Shown here: positions 7,180 through 15,223 of the stretch, piece after piece
Numbering within the stretch: position 1 is the first letter of the stretch
Layout of the letters: each line of letters starts with the position of its first letter
Notes under the pieces: generated by a model
Database searches by the model: none
Seen by the model: the letters and a program-made list of their open reading frames with translations, nothing else
Told to the model about the DNA's origin: nothing
Translations under genes and position numbers: made by a program
Assembly: GCA_019114465.1 (NCBI GenBank)
Contig: DXFM01000007.1
Location: forward strand, 1 to 64,000
Reading direction: 5' to 3'
Length of the DNA stretch: 64,000 bases
Origin: Candidatus Lachnoclostridium avicola
GTDB taxonomy: Bacteria > Bacillota > Clostridia > Lachnospirales > Lachnospiraceae

Positions 7180-8658
7180 ATGAGCAATTTAACAGGATTT
7201 GTAAAGCGTCTGCGTGACATCATGCGCAACGATGCCGGTATCAACGGCGACGCTCAGCGCATAGAGCAGATTGCGTGGATGCTTTTTTTGAAAGTATATG
7301 ACGCAAAGGAGCAGGATTGGGAATGGGATGACGAGGATTATACATCCATTATCCCGGAGAAGTGCCGTTGGCAGAATTGGGCGCATGATGATAAAACCGG
7401 TACAGCACTGACAGGCGACAAACTGCTGGATTTTGTCAATAACAAGCTCTTCCCGACTCTCAAAAATCTGCCAGTAGACGTCTCTACTCCCATCAAAAAA
7501 GCTATTGTGCAGACTACCTTTGCTGATGCCAATAACTATATGAAGGACGGTGTTCTGCTGCGTCAAGTTATCAATGTCATTGACGAGCTGGATTTCAGCG
7601 ATTATGAGGAAAGCCATGCCTTTGGTGAGATTTATGAAACTATCCTGAAAGAGCTGCAAAGTGCCGGTTCTGCGGGTGAGTTTTATACGCCCCGTGCTGT
7701 AACTGATTTTATGGCGCAGGTGATTCAACCCCAGATTGGTGAAACCATGGCGGACTTTGCTTGCGGAACCGGTGGCTTCATTGTCAGTTGGCTGAAAGAA
7801 CTGAAAAAGTTAGTGAACACCACCGAGGATGAAGAAGCATACAGCAATTCCATCTACGGTATTGAGAAAAAGCAGTTCCCCTATATGCTCTGCGTCACGA
7901 ACCTGCTTCTCCACGGGTTGGATGTGCCACAAGTGTACCACTCCAACACTCTGCTTCACGATGTGCTGGATTACACCGAAAGTGACAAGGTGGATGTCAT
8001 TCTGATGAATCCTCCTTACGGCGGCAGCGAAAAGGCAGATGTGAAGAATCATTTCCCATCTGACCTTGCAAGCTCGGAAACCGCTGATTTGTTTATGTCG
8101 GTTATTATGTACCGCCTGAAACAGAATGGTCGGGCGGCGGTGATTCTGCCGGATGGTTTTCTGTTTGGCACCGACAGTGCAAAGGTGAATATTAAGAAAA
8201 AACTACTGCGAGAGTTCAATCTGCATACCATTATCCGTCTGCCGGGCAGCGTGTTTTCTCCATATACCTCTATCACCACCAATATTTTGTTTTTTGACAA
8301 CACTCACCCTACCGAGGAAACCTGGTTTTACCGTCTGGATATGCCAGAAGGATATAAACATTTCTCCAAAACCAAGCCGATGAAATTAGAGCATTTTCAG
8401 CCTGTTTTAGATTGGTGGAATGACCGTCAGGAGATCAATGAGGAAGGTTTTGATAAGGCGAAGAAGCTTACCGTCCAGCAGCTCACCGAGGAACTGGGCT
8501 ACAATCTCGACCAGTGTGGATATCCCCATGAGGAGGAAGAAATTCTGGCTCCTATGGATTTGATTCAGCGGTATGAGGAGCAACGGGCCTCGCTCAATGC
8601 GGAAATCGACCGAGTGCTGGAGGAGATCACCAGCCTGTTGGGAGGGAATGCCGAATGA
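7180..8658 (+). CDS. hsdM: Type I restriction-modification, M (DNA adenine methyltransferase) subunit
   Basis: A 492-residue SAM-dependent N6-adenine methyltransferase. Residues 1-140 form the helical HsdM N-terminal domain. AGEFYTPRAV (165-174) precedes the SAM motif FACGTGG (193-199), and the catalytic NPPY is at 277-280. It starts two bases after the hsdR stop and overlaps hsdS by four bases. With HsdS it both protects host DNA and forms the core of the restriction complex. Nothing suggests inactivation. Confidence 0.97.
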   Translation: MSNLTGFVKRLRDIMRNDAGINGDAQRIEQIAWMLFLKVYDAKEQDWEWDDEDYTSIIPEKCRWQNWAHDDKTGTALTGDKLLDFVNNKLFPTLKNLPVDVSTPIKKAIVQTTFADANNYMKDGVLLRQVINVIDELDFSDYEESHAFGEIYETILKELQSAGSAGEFYTPRAVTDFMAQVIQPQIGETMADFACGTGGFIVSWLKELKKLVNTTEDEEAYSNSIYGIEKKQFPYMLCVTNLLLHGLDVPQVYHSNTLLHDVLDYTESDKVDVILMNPPYGGSEKADVKNHFPSDLASSETADLFMSVIMYRLKQNGRAAVILPDGFLFGTDSAKVNIKKKLLREFNLHTIIRLPGSVFSPYTSITTNILFFDNTHPTEETWFYRLDMPEGYKHFSKTKPMKLEHFQPVLDWWNDRQEINEEGFDKAKKLTVQQLTEELGYNLDQCGYPHEEEEILAPMDLIQRYEEQRASLNAEIDRVLEEITSLLGGNAE

Positions 8659-10025
8659 CCCCACAGGAATTAAAGAACAGTATTTTACAGCTTGCCATTC
8701 AGGGCAAGCTGGTGGAACCTAATATCAGAGATTTTCCGGTAGATTTGTCTGCAATCAAGCAGAAAAAAACTGATGATTATGAATTTGAACTTCCAGATAA
8801 TTGGAGATTGGCGCATCTTGAAAGTATTACAAAAAATATTCCATCCAAGCAATACCAGATTCTTGAATCTCAGGTATTAGCAGATGGTAGGTTTCCGGTT
8901 ATAAGTCAATCGAAGGCGTATTCAATCGGGTTTAGTAACGAAGCTGACAGAGTATATCATCATGATAGACCAGTTATTATTTTCGGTGATCACACAACCG
9001 AAGTAAAATTTGTGGAATTTGATTTTGTTGTTGGAGCGGACGGTGTTAAAATTTTCGAGCCGATTGATGATATTATAGTCGGTAAATTTCTTTTTTATAT
9101 ATTTCAATTCTATTCAAGGGATTTAAGTAAAATTGGTGGATATAGTCGGCATTATAAATATATTAAAAATAAGCCATTCCCACTCCCGCCCCTTGCCGAG
9201 CAAAAGCGGATTGTTGCTAAAATCGAGGAACTGTTGCCCCATATTGACCGTTACGAGCACGCATGGAGCAAGCTGGAGCAGTTTAACAGCCGTTTCCCGG
9301 AGGATATGAAAAAATCTCTCTTGCAGTATGCCATCCAGGGCAAGCTGGTGGAACAGCGCCCCGAAGAAGGTACCGCAGAGGAACTCTTTGCCCAGATTCA
9401 AGAGGAAAAACAGCGGCTGATTGCGGAAAAGAAAATCAAAAAAGAAAAGCCCCTGCCCGAAATCACTGAGGAGAAAAAGCCGTTCGATATTCCAGAAAGT
9501 TGGAAATGGGTTTATTTGTTGGATATCATTGAAGAAAAGCCATCAAATGGCTATTCTCCAAAAGGTGTTACTTATCCTACCGAAATTAAAAATCTTACTT
9601 TAACAGCAACAACATCCGGGAGATTTAAGGATGATGCATTTAAATATGTTGATATTTCAAAAGAAGATGCATCCAAATATTGGCTGAAAAATAATGATTT
9701 ACTAATTCAAAGAAGCAACTCAAGGGAATTAGTAGGTACAAGCTGCATTTACACAGGTGCTGACAATGCATATATTTATCCCGATTTGATGATGCGTATG
9801 CATGTTTCTAGTCAGGTTGACATCTATTACATTGATTATGTGCTCAAAGCACCGGTGACACGAAACTATTATATGGCAAGCGCATCAGGAACATCTGAAA
9901 GTATGCCCAAGATCAATCAAAAAATAGTTTCATTTACGCTTGTACCTCTCCCACCTCTTGCCGAGCAAAAACGTATTGTAGAAAAACTGGAACAGTTACT
10001 GCCGCTGTGTGAACGATTGAAGTGA
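8655..10025 (+). CDS. hsdS: Type I restriction-modification, S (specificity) subunit
   Basis: A 456-residue DNA-recognition subunit with two target-recognition domains, each contacting one half of a split site. The conserved segments repeat as expected: ILQLAIQGKLVE at the N-terminus and LLQYAIQGKLVE in the middle, PLPPLAEQKRIV ending each TRD, and the coiled spacer rich in E and K (EEKQRLIAEKKIKKEK) near residues 250-270. TRD1 is roughly 30-175, TRD2 roughly 275-425. The TRDs are AT-rich against conserved flanks, the usual mark of TRD swapping. A decayed copy of the last 25 codons lies 1.2 kb downstream at 11241-11320. Confidence 0.96.
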   Translation: MTPQELKNSILQLAIQGKLVEPNIRDFPVDLSAIKQKKTDDYEFELPDNWRLAHLESITKNIPSKQYQILESQVLADGRFPVISQSKAYSIGFSNEADRVYHHDRPVIIFGDHTTEVKFVEFDFVVGADGVKIFEPIDDIIVGKFLFYIFQFYSRDLSKIGGYSRHYKYIKNKPFPLPPLAEQKRIVAKIEELLPHIDRYEHAWSKLEQFNSRFPEDMKKSLLQYAIQGKLVEQRPEEGTAEELFAQIQEEKQRLIAEKKIKKEKPLPEITEEKKPFDIPESWKWVYLLDIIEEKPSNGYSPKGVTYPTEIKNLTLTATTSGRFKDDAFKYVDISKEDASKYWLKNNDLLIQRSNSRELVGTSCIYTGADNAYIYPDLMMRMHVSSQVDIYYIDYVLKAPVTRNYYMASASGTSESMPKINQKIVSFTLVPLPPLAEQKRIVEKLEQLLPLCERLK

Positions 10026-10038
10026 GGTAAAATACAAG

Positions 10039-10407
10039 ATGATATATTTTTATGATGATCTGGTTGAAAAAACAGTTGAAACAATAAAGGAAGCCTATGA
10101 TTGTGCGGACATTCTCAATGACCTGAATCGTATCAATCAGGCGATCACAAATATTAAATTGTATGGGAATTGGTCTGCGGCTGACCATCTAGACCAAGAA
10201 TTGCGTCAAAAATATCCATGTATAGATAATATGGTGGAGTTTGCTAATTCAATTCCCGTTCCTGTGCCAAGAGCCAAAAAGAATTATTCTCCAAGCGAAG
10301 CGGTATTATCAAATTTGGAGCAGGACTATTTTGGGATTCTTTGCGATACTGCGATCAAAAAGCAGATGGTTCATAGTATCAAAGAATTTATAAAAAATGT
10401 AGATTAA
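10039..10407 (+). CDS. Uncharacterised 122-aa protein in the restriction island
   Basis: I do not recognise the family. The protein is soluble, acidic at its N-terminus (YDDLVEKTVETIKEAYDCADILNDLNRINQAI) and likely mostly helical. It starts 13 bases after hsdS with a weak GAGG site, so it is probably read with the hsd operon. Together with the next gene it lies between hsdS and a decayed hsdS tail, so the two probably travelled as a cassette. Partner or immunity function for the restriction system is possible but unsupported. Confidence 0.6.
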   Translation: MIYFYDDLVEKTVETIKEAYDCADILNDLNRINQAITNIKLYGNWSAADHLDQELRQKYPCIDNMVEFANSIPVPVPRAKKNYSPSEAVLSNLEQDYFGILCDTAIKKQMVHSIKEFIKNVD

Positions 10408-10437
10408 AAAGATGTACGAAAGATAAGGTGAATGAAT

Positions 10438-11220
10438 ATGTGGAAAGAAATAGGAGATTTTATCGTCACCAATTGGCTTAATATTCTGCTTGTTGTGGTA
10501 GGCGCTTCTGCTTTCTTTATCTATTGGGCACAGGAACGCCGAAAAGTTTCAGAAGCAGCTTCTTTAATCGTTATGCAGGTTGAGGATTTACAGAAACGTA
10601 TTCGAGAAATAGGTTCCTATATTACAGAAGGAATTTTAAATGATACAGCTTTTTATGAGTCACAAATGCTGTTCAAAACAGATTATTGGAATCAATATAA
10701 GCACTATTTTATCCGTAAACTGGATTCCTTTAGCTTTAATACCTTTGATGAATTTTATAATTGTGCTACAGAGATTCTTGAACAGCAGGAACTGATGAAA
10801 AATTTGCAGAAGAACTTTTTCTTTTATACGCAGCAAACACTTATGCAAATGGAAGGAAATGCAGTTTTGCAAGCTTTGAATTTGTGCAGCCAAAATCCAG
10901 CCGATGTTAATCAGGCAGTCAAGGGGTTAGTTGCAACCATTCCAGAGGGTATGAATGGTGAACAAAAGCAAGCGGTAGAAAATATGCTGAAAAACTTCAG
11001 TACCGCAAATCAAAATAGAAATTATGATCAGTTCTGGAGTATTTACAATAAAGAAAAGCAAGACATCATTATGGCGGTCAACCGGGGTGCTCTTGATAGA
11101 TATACTCCGATGCAAATTAGAATCAGCATAGAAAATGCATTGAAAAAACTAAATTCCATTTCTGTTATTGGGTGTGAAGGATACACAAAGATGAAAAAAA
11201 TCGCAGGAAGAAAAATTTGA
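10438..11220 (+). CDS. Uncharacterised membrane-anchored protein in the restriction island
   Basis: About 260 residues. A single strongly hydrophobic helix near residues 12-31 (WLNILLVVVGASAFFIYW) is followed by a long, charged, mainly helical cytoplasmic region with no motif I can name. The start at 10438 has AAGGTG seven bases upstream; an ATG six bases earlier is too close to it. An N-terminal anchor with a helical body recurs in phage-defence effectors, but no catalytic residues are evident and function is unknown. It is co-directional with hsdS and the preceding gene. Confidence 0.65.
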   Translation: MWKEIGDFIVTNWLNILLVVVGASAFFIYWAQERRKVSEAASLIVMQVEDLQKRIREIGSYITEGILNDTAFYESQMLFKTDYWNQYKHYFIRKLDSFSFNTFDEFYNCATEILEQQELMKNLQKNFFFYTQQTLMQMEGNAVLQALNLCSQNPADVNQAVKGLVATIPEGMNGEQKQAVENMLKNFSTANQNRNYDQFWSIYNKEKQDIIMAVNRGALDRYTPMQIRISIENALKKLNSISVIGCEGYTKMKKIAGRKI

Positions 11221-11240
11221 TTGATAAGTATTCTGCTGTT

Positions 11241-11320
11241 TATCTTCTGCCCCTTCTAAGTAAAAGTGTATCGTAAAAAGATTGGAATAACTACTGCCGC
11301 TGTGTGAACGGCTGAAATAA
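11241..11320 (+). pseudogene. Decayed hsdS 3' end
   Basis: Aligns without gaps over its last 60 bases to the end of the intact hsdS (9966-10025). Both contain CTGCCGCTGTGTGAACG and end LLPLCERLK-stop. Here the CAG codon has become TAA, a base is missing upstream and the homology fades before about 11241. It is the scar of a second hsdS or of a recombination that placed the 10039-11220 genes between two hsdS ends. Confidence 0.72.
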
Positions 11321-11337
11321 AAATTTGGAGGTGTATG

Positions 11338-12234
11338 ATGGATCATTCAATTAAAACGAACAAACTCATTGTTCCAGTATATATTAACGAGAAAATTGTT
11401 TTTGATATGCTTGCAACTATAGAAGATGGTTTCTCTATGGTTAGTCAAGTAAATTATACAGAACACAAAGAAAGCAATTCTATTCAAAAAGCTGAAGCTG
11501 GACTTTCTACATCTGCAACGATTTTAAGTAAGCTTTTAAAAATTAATGTTTCTGGAGAACTTAACCATTCAGGAAACAAAGGGGAAAAGGAAAGTGTTTC
11601 GACTGAAAAAATACATACTAATGTTTCATTACTATCTAAATTTAGAAATTATCTGACAAAAGAAAATATAATAAAAACAAGTTTTGATATATCAAAAATG
11701 GATGTGGGTGATTTTATTGAAATTGAAGGAGAATTACAAAAAAATCCTCTCATTAATTATATGGATCTCTTTGTGGATATTTTTCGCATGGTAGAAATTT
11801 TTTCAGAAAAACCTTCAGTTGGAGGTAAAACACAGGCAAAAGCACAGAAAGAACAGGAAAATAAGATTTTGCAACAAATAAAATCTTTTGCAGGAGAATT
11901 AAAACATAGCGGTACAATTGATTTTATTTTATCTGCTAACGATGGAACGGCTGTTTTATCAGTTCAGGAACAATATCTTGCAAATGATAATATTTCAGAA
12001 ATTATTGGGGGACGCTTTAAGGTTTTGGGGAAAGTTATATCTGTATGTAAAGATGATACCGAGGAAATTAATCTTCTCAGAAAAACATCATTAGCCATTC
12101 TTTCGGAAGAAGCATTAACAGAGATGTTTGTTGGATTCAAGAATGAGGATATGAAACAGTTTAATTTGCCGGAATTAACTACTAAAATTAAGGGACCAGC
12201 AATTATTATTATTCCAGTTGCAATATATGCTTAA
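11338..12234 (+). CDS. DUF6414-like protein of the restriction island
   Basis: A 298-residue soluble protein. The N-terminal LIVPVYINEKIVFDMLATIEDGF, with a beta-rich continuation and a C-terminal hydrophobic strand (PAIIIIPVAIYA), resembles DUF6414 proteins, a family of unknown function that I associate with accessory regions. The assignment rests on memory of the N-terminal pattern. The start at 11338 has GGAGG six bases upstream; an ATG three bases earlier is in frame. It is AT-rich and closes the putative defence block before the non-coding stretch. Confidence 0.55.
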   Translation: MDHSIKTNKLIVPVYINEKIVFDMLATIEDGFSMVSQVNYTEHKESNSIQKAEAGLSTSATILSKLLKINVSGELNHSGNKGEKESVSTEKIHTNVSLLSKFRNYLTKENIIKTSFDISKMDVGDFIEIEGELQKNPLINYMDLFVDIFRMVEIFSEKPSVGGKTQAKAQKEQENKILQQIKSFAGELKHSGTIDFILSANDGTAVLSVQEQYLANDNISEIIGGRFKVLGKVISVCKDDTEEINLLRKTSLAILSEEALTEMFVGFKNEDMKQFNLPELTTKIKGPAIIIIPVAIYA

Positions 12235-12345
12235 ATTATTTATCATCGATTGAAATTAATTTCTAACATGCAGTAGCTTTATACATATAGAATTTTTTTG
12301 GAAAAGGTATTTTTAGGCAAGTATTATATCAAGTTCACTTTCTAA

Positions 12346-12843
12346 CTTCGGTGCAAGTTGCACCGAAGCTGAGATTAAATTTCGCATCAATCCTCGGCAA
12401 TCTGCCGGGGATTGATTTTTGCAAAAAAACTTCCCGACAACTTGTCGGAAAGTTTTGAATCTGAGTGTTTTTACTTCATCCCAAATTGGGATAAAGTTAT
12501 TCCGTGAACATTTCTAAGTTGGGAATGTTTTAATCCAATATAAAGTAAATCACTACTTGGCAAGCAGTGTAAACCTGTACAGGTTCACTCGTTTTTGCAA
12601 AACGGCTTGTTGGGGCAGCGGTCCCAATCCCCTTTGAACGGTATCTGAAATACCGGCTGCGCATTCACACTGAATGCTGATTTTCTATACTTCGACACAA
12701 AAGTTGTAGAAGTTGAAAAATCATAGAAATTATTTCTCCACAATTCGCAGCGATGACAAACTTGTCGGTTTTTCTTAGATGTGATAGACTGAAATCATAA
12801 AAATATGAATATGGAAATCACATAAAAAGAGGGACAACTTGTC
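12346..12843. repeat. Palindrome cluster in a 750-bp non-coding region
   Basis: Between 12235 and 12987 I find no gene but at least nine short palindromes: 12346-12368 (TTCGGTGCAAGTTGCACCGAA core), 12387-12415 (followed by T5, terminator-like), 12428-12454, 12478-12492 (ATCCCAAATTGGGAT), 12507-12529, 12572-12585 (AACCTGTACAGGTT), 12639-12655, 12755-12766 and 12831-12843. The word GACAACTTGTC recurs at 12436, 12755 (one extra A) and 12833. This could be a structured RNA, an origin of transfer or stacked regulatory sites. Confidence 0.65.
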
Positions 12844-12862
12844 CTCAGATTCAAGCGAATAA

Positions 12863-12931
12863 AGCTGTTACATAGAAACATCCTGTCAGGGAATTTTCCT
12901 GACTTGTGATGTCCTATGTGGCAGCTTTTTT
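12863..12931 (+). terminator. Long stem-loop with T tract upstream of the recombinase genes
   Basis: AGCTGTTACATAG...CTGTCAGG pairs across a short loop with CCTGAC...CTATGTGGCAGCT and is followed by six T. The stem spans about 28 bases with bulges. It sits about 55 bases before the 60-aa ORF, so it could act as an attenuator for the recombinase transcript as well as a terminator for anything upstream. Confidence 0.75.
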
Positions 12932-12987
12932 AACTTCTTCCCAACTCGGTCTAAAGTTGAAATTTACAGAAAGAAACGGAGGAATTT

Positions 12988-13170
12988 ATGATTGCAGTAA
13001 TTCACAGAGGAGAGAAGTTCAAAGAAATGCTGGAACAGTTTCAGCAAAAACGGGCGGAGTTTATCGCACAGGAAATCCGGTGTTTTGATGCGGAAACCTT
13101 ATTTTGCCTGCTGGAAACCGTTCGGGGCAATGGTCACAAACTTGTGCATCTTACAGGGATGGCGGTATGA
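12988..13170 (+). CDS. Small 60-aa protein upstream of the serine recombinase
   Basis: MIAVIHRGEKFKEMLEQFQQ... is preceded by GGAGG with good spacing and ends 21 bases before the recombinase start, so the two are co-transcribed. It is helical and charged. I cannot name a family. Small proteins encoded beside large serine recombinases can act as directionality factors; that would fit the position but nothing in the sequence proves it. Confidence 0.6.
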   Translation: MIAVIHRGEKFKEMLEQFQQKRAEFIAQEIRCFDAETLFCLLETVRGNGHKLVHLTGMAV

Positions 13171-13191
13171 TAAAGTTGGAGGTGGAGCAAT

Positions 13192-14991
13192 ATGAAGAAA
13201 TTAAGACAAACGAATGTTGACACAAGAGGTGTTGCGATATATGCACGAAAATCTCGTATTACCAACAAAGGTGACAGTATCGGAGTTCAGTTCAAACAAT
13301 GTGCTGATTATGCCAGACAAGAATTGAATTTAGAGGACAACTACCCATTTATGGAGTATGAAGATAAGGGGCTGAGTGGGTATTTTTCGGATCGACCGGA
13401 TTATCAAAGAATGCTGCGGGATGTGCAGGACGGAAAAATCAGAGCAATCGTCTGTTATAAATTAGATCGTATCGGAAGAAAGACAACCGACCTGCTTCAC
13501 TTGATGGATTTCCTGGAAATGTATCATGCCGATCTGCTTATTTGTTCCAATGGAATCAATACTGCATCTGGATTTTCAAAAATTTTCATCCAGCTCTTTG
13601 CAGTTATTGCGGAATTTGAAAGAGATACTCTGACCGAACGAATTACCGATAATATGATGGAACTGGCAAAAGACGGGCGATGGTTGGGCGGCAATACACC
13701 TATGGGATTTGCGGTACAGAGGGTTTCAACAGGCAGCGGAAAAGGAAAATCTGCTTACAGTTACTTAACCAGTGTACCGGAAGAAAAACAAATGGTGCAG
13801 CGATTGTATGAACTTTTCCGTACAAACCGCAGTATCCAGACAACAGCAAAGCAGATGAATCGGGAGGGGTATCGAACCCCTTCTGGCGCACAGTTTAATA
13901 CATCAACTACCAGACTGGTTTTGAAAAATCCAATTTACTGTACTGCTGATCAACGCAGTTATGATTATTTTATTAACCATGATGGAAATGTATTTGGAGA
14001 TTTATCTGAGTTTGATGGTCAGCATGGATTATCCATTTACAACAAAACCGAACAGGAGAAATATGAAGACAGCGACAGTACATTCATTTCTCCAAAATTC
14101 ATACAGACCGTAGAAAGTAAGCCGATCAGTGAGTGGATTATCGCAGTGGGCAAGCATGAAGGTTTCATTTCCAGCGGTCAATGGATTGAAACACAGGAAC
14201 TTCTGGATGCCATAGCAGAGAAATATAACCGCCCACACCGTAAGACGAATGCTTTACTGGCAGGGCTGATATATTGCCCTATATGCGGCAAACGTTTAAA
14301 TGTCGTTTCTGAATCAGACCGTTGGACAAACGGAAAACCACGCTTCAAATATGTCTGTCCGGGATATCGCAAAAAGACCTGTCATTTCAAGGCAGTAGAT
14401 GGTGTTCTGTTGGATGAATTTATTGTACAGCAGCTCTCCAATTTGTCGGATGAAGACAGCGAACATTTCAAAGAGATTCTGGAAATTAAAGTTGAGGAGG
14501 TGCTGGAACAATTCAATTCTGCACAGGAATATACACTTCTCAAAAGAAAAAAGGAAAAATTACAGGCGGATATTATTGCGCAAACGAAAAATATGCGAGA
14601 GGTTGATGAGAGTATCCGCTGTTACCTTCAGGAAGATATTCAGAGTATGTCTGAGGAACTGCGGGAAACAGAGCGCCTGCTGTTTAAGCTGGATGAAAAC
14701 CGTAAAAATAACATGGTTGCGATTCATAATCTGGAACAGACAAAAGAAAGGCTGCTATCCTTTGCTGAGTATGCAAAAGATGCGCAGCCGGAGATTTTGG
14801 TTACTTTGATACGAAGTATTGTAGAACGAATTTATATTGTCGATAGAGATGATGAGCGGTACTGCCATATCTTTATCAAAGGCTGTATTGGTGAGGATTA
14901 TACCGGCTCCTTTCAGACAGCCGGTTACATAGAGTCAAATACTGCCCCTGTGTGTGATTCAGAGCAGGATTGCATTTGCCCCCAAATATAG
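13192..14991 (+). CDS. Large serine recombinase (site-specific integrase/excisionase)
   Basis: A 599-residue recombinase. The resolvase-type catalytic domain occupies residues 1-160, with nucleophile Ser21 in YARKSRI and the KGLSGYFSDRPDYQRML and KLDRIGRK blocks. A Recombinase domain spans about 185-330, a zinc ribbon (CPICGKRL ... CPGY ... CHF) about 360-400, and a coiled coil about 440-530. It starts after GGAGGTGGAG. The gene crosses the right att core: its last codons CPQI-stop are supplied by tnpA. In the circular form the frame instead continues into the double-HTH segment at 3391. It catalyses movement of the 11.6-kb island and is the only recombinase in it. Confidence 0.96.
   Translation: MKKLRQTNVDTRGVAIYARKSRITNKGDSIGVQFKQCADYARQELNLEDNYPFMEYEDKGLSGYFSDRPDYQRMLRDVQDGKIRAIVCYKLDRIGRKTTDLLHLMDFLEMYHADLLICSNGINTASGFSKIFIQLFAVIAEFERDTLTERITDNMMELAKDGRWLGGNTPMGFAVQRVSTGSGKGKSAYSYLTSVPEEKQMVQRLYELFRTNRSIQTTAKQMNREGYRTPSGAQFNTSTTRLVLKNPIYCTADQRSYDYFINHDGNVFGDLSEFDGQHGLSIYNKTEQEKYEDSDSTFISPKFIQTVESKPISEWIIAVGKHEGFISSGQWIETQELLDAIAEKYNRPHRKTNALLAGLIYCPICGKRLNVVSESDRWTNGKPRFKYVCPGYRKKTCHFKAVDGVLLDEFIVQQLSNLSDEDSEHFKEILEIKVEEVLEQFNSAQEYTLLKRKKEKLQADIIAQTKNMREVDESIRCYLQEDIQSMSEELRETERLLFKLDENRKNNMVAIHNLEQTKERLLSFAEYAKDAQPEILVTLIRSIVERIYIVDRDDERYCHIFIKGCIGEDYTGSFQTAGYIESNTAPVCDSEQDCICPQI
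14970..14985 (+). other. attR: right junction of the element
   Basis: The junction reads TTGCATTTGCCCCCAAA with the core ATTTGC at 14974-14979. The sequence to the right (CCCCAAATATAGGAG) is tnpA codons for A-P-K-Y-R. The inferred empty site is GTATTTGCCCCC and the inferred circle joint GCATTTGCTATG. Confidence 0.75.
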
Positions 14992-15223
14992 GAGAAAAAT
15001 TGCATATGGGCAATTAAAACAGGACATAGCCAATGTTTTAAGTATGCTATGCAAGAGAAAAGGGGTACACATAGTAGAGGCAGAGATTTGTCCGGATCAT
15101 GTGCATATGTTGGTAGAAATTCCCCCGAGCATCAGTGTATCCAGTTTCGTGGGATATCTGAAGGGGAAAAGTACGCTGATGATATTCGAACGGCATGCAA
15201 ATTTGAAATACAAATATGGGAAC
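14978..15223 (+). pseudogene. tnpA: IS200-like transposase TnpA, middle fragment
   Basis: The codons APKYRRKIAYGQLK onward continue the N-terminal fragment found at 3332. The HUH motif is present in CPDHVHMLVEIPP. Homology stops at NLKYKYGN (15223), where the sequence switches to IS1182 coding sequence. The C-terminal helix that carries the catalytic tyrosine in this family is missing, so even after precise excision of the island this transposase would be inactive. Confidence 0.85.

Larger units (their letters stand above)
3385..14979 (+). mobile_element. 11.6-kb serine-recombinase island carrying a type I restriction system
   Basis: The unit between the two ATTTGC cores is 11,589 bp. It sits inside an IS200-like tnpA whose two pieces flank it and rejoin in frame when it is removed. 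Contents in order: a double-HTH frame, tnpV, a small XRE regulator, hsdR, hsdM, hsdS, two unknown genes, a decayed hsdS tail, a DUF6414-like gene, a palindrome-rich stretch, a 60-aa ORF and the recombinase. TnpV next to a large serine recombinase recalls Tn4451-type elements. No relaxase or conjugation gene is present, so transfer would need help from another element or be limited to cell-internal movement. Composition is more AT-rich than the flanks beyond 17.4 kb. Confidence 0.85.

Noticed and set aside
12906-13088. Alternative 60-codon frame overlapping the small ORF before the recombinase
   Set aside because: It begins within the terminator stem and lacks a ribosome site; the 12988 frame has GGAGG and proper spacing.
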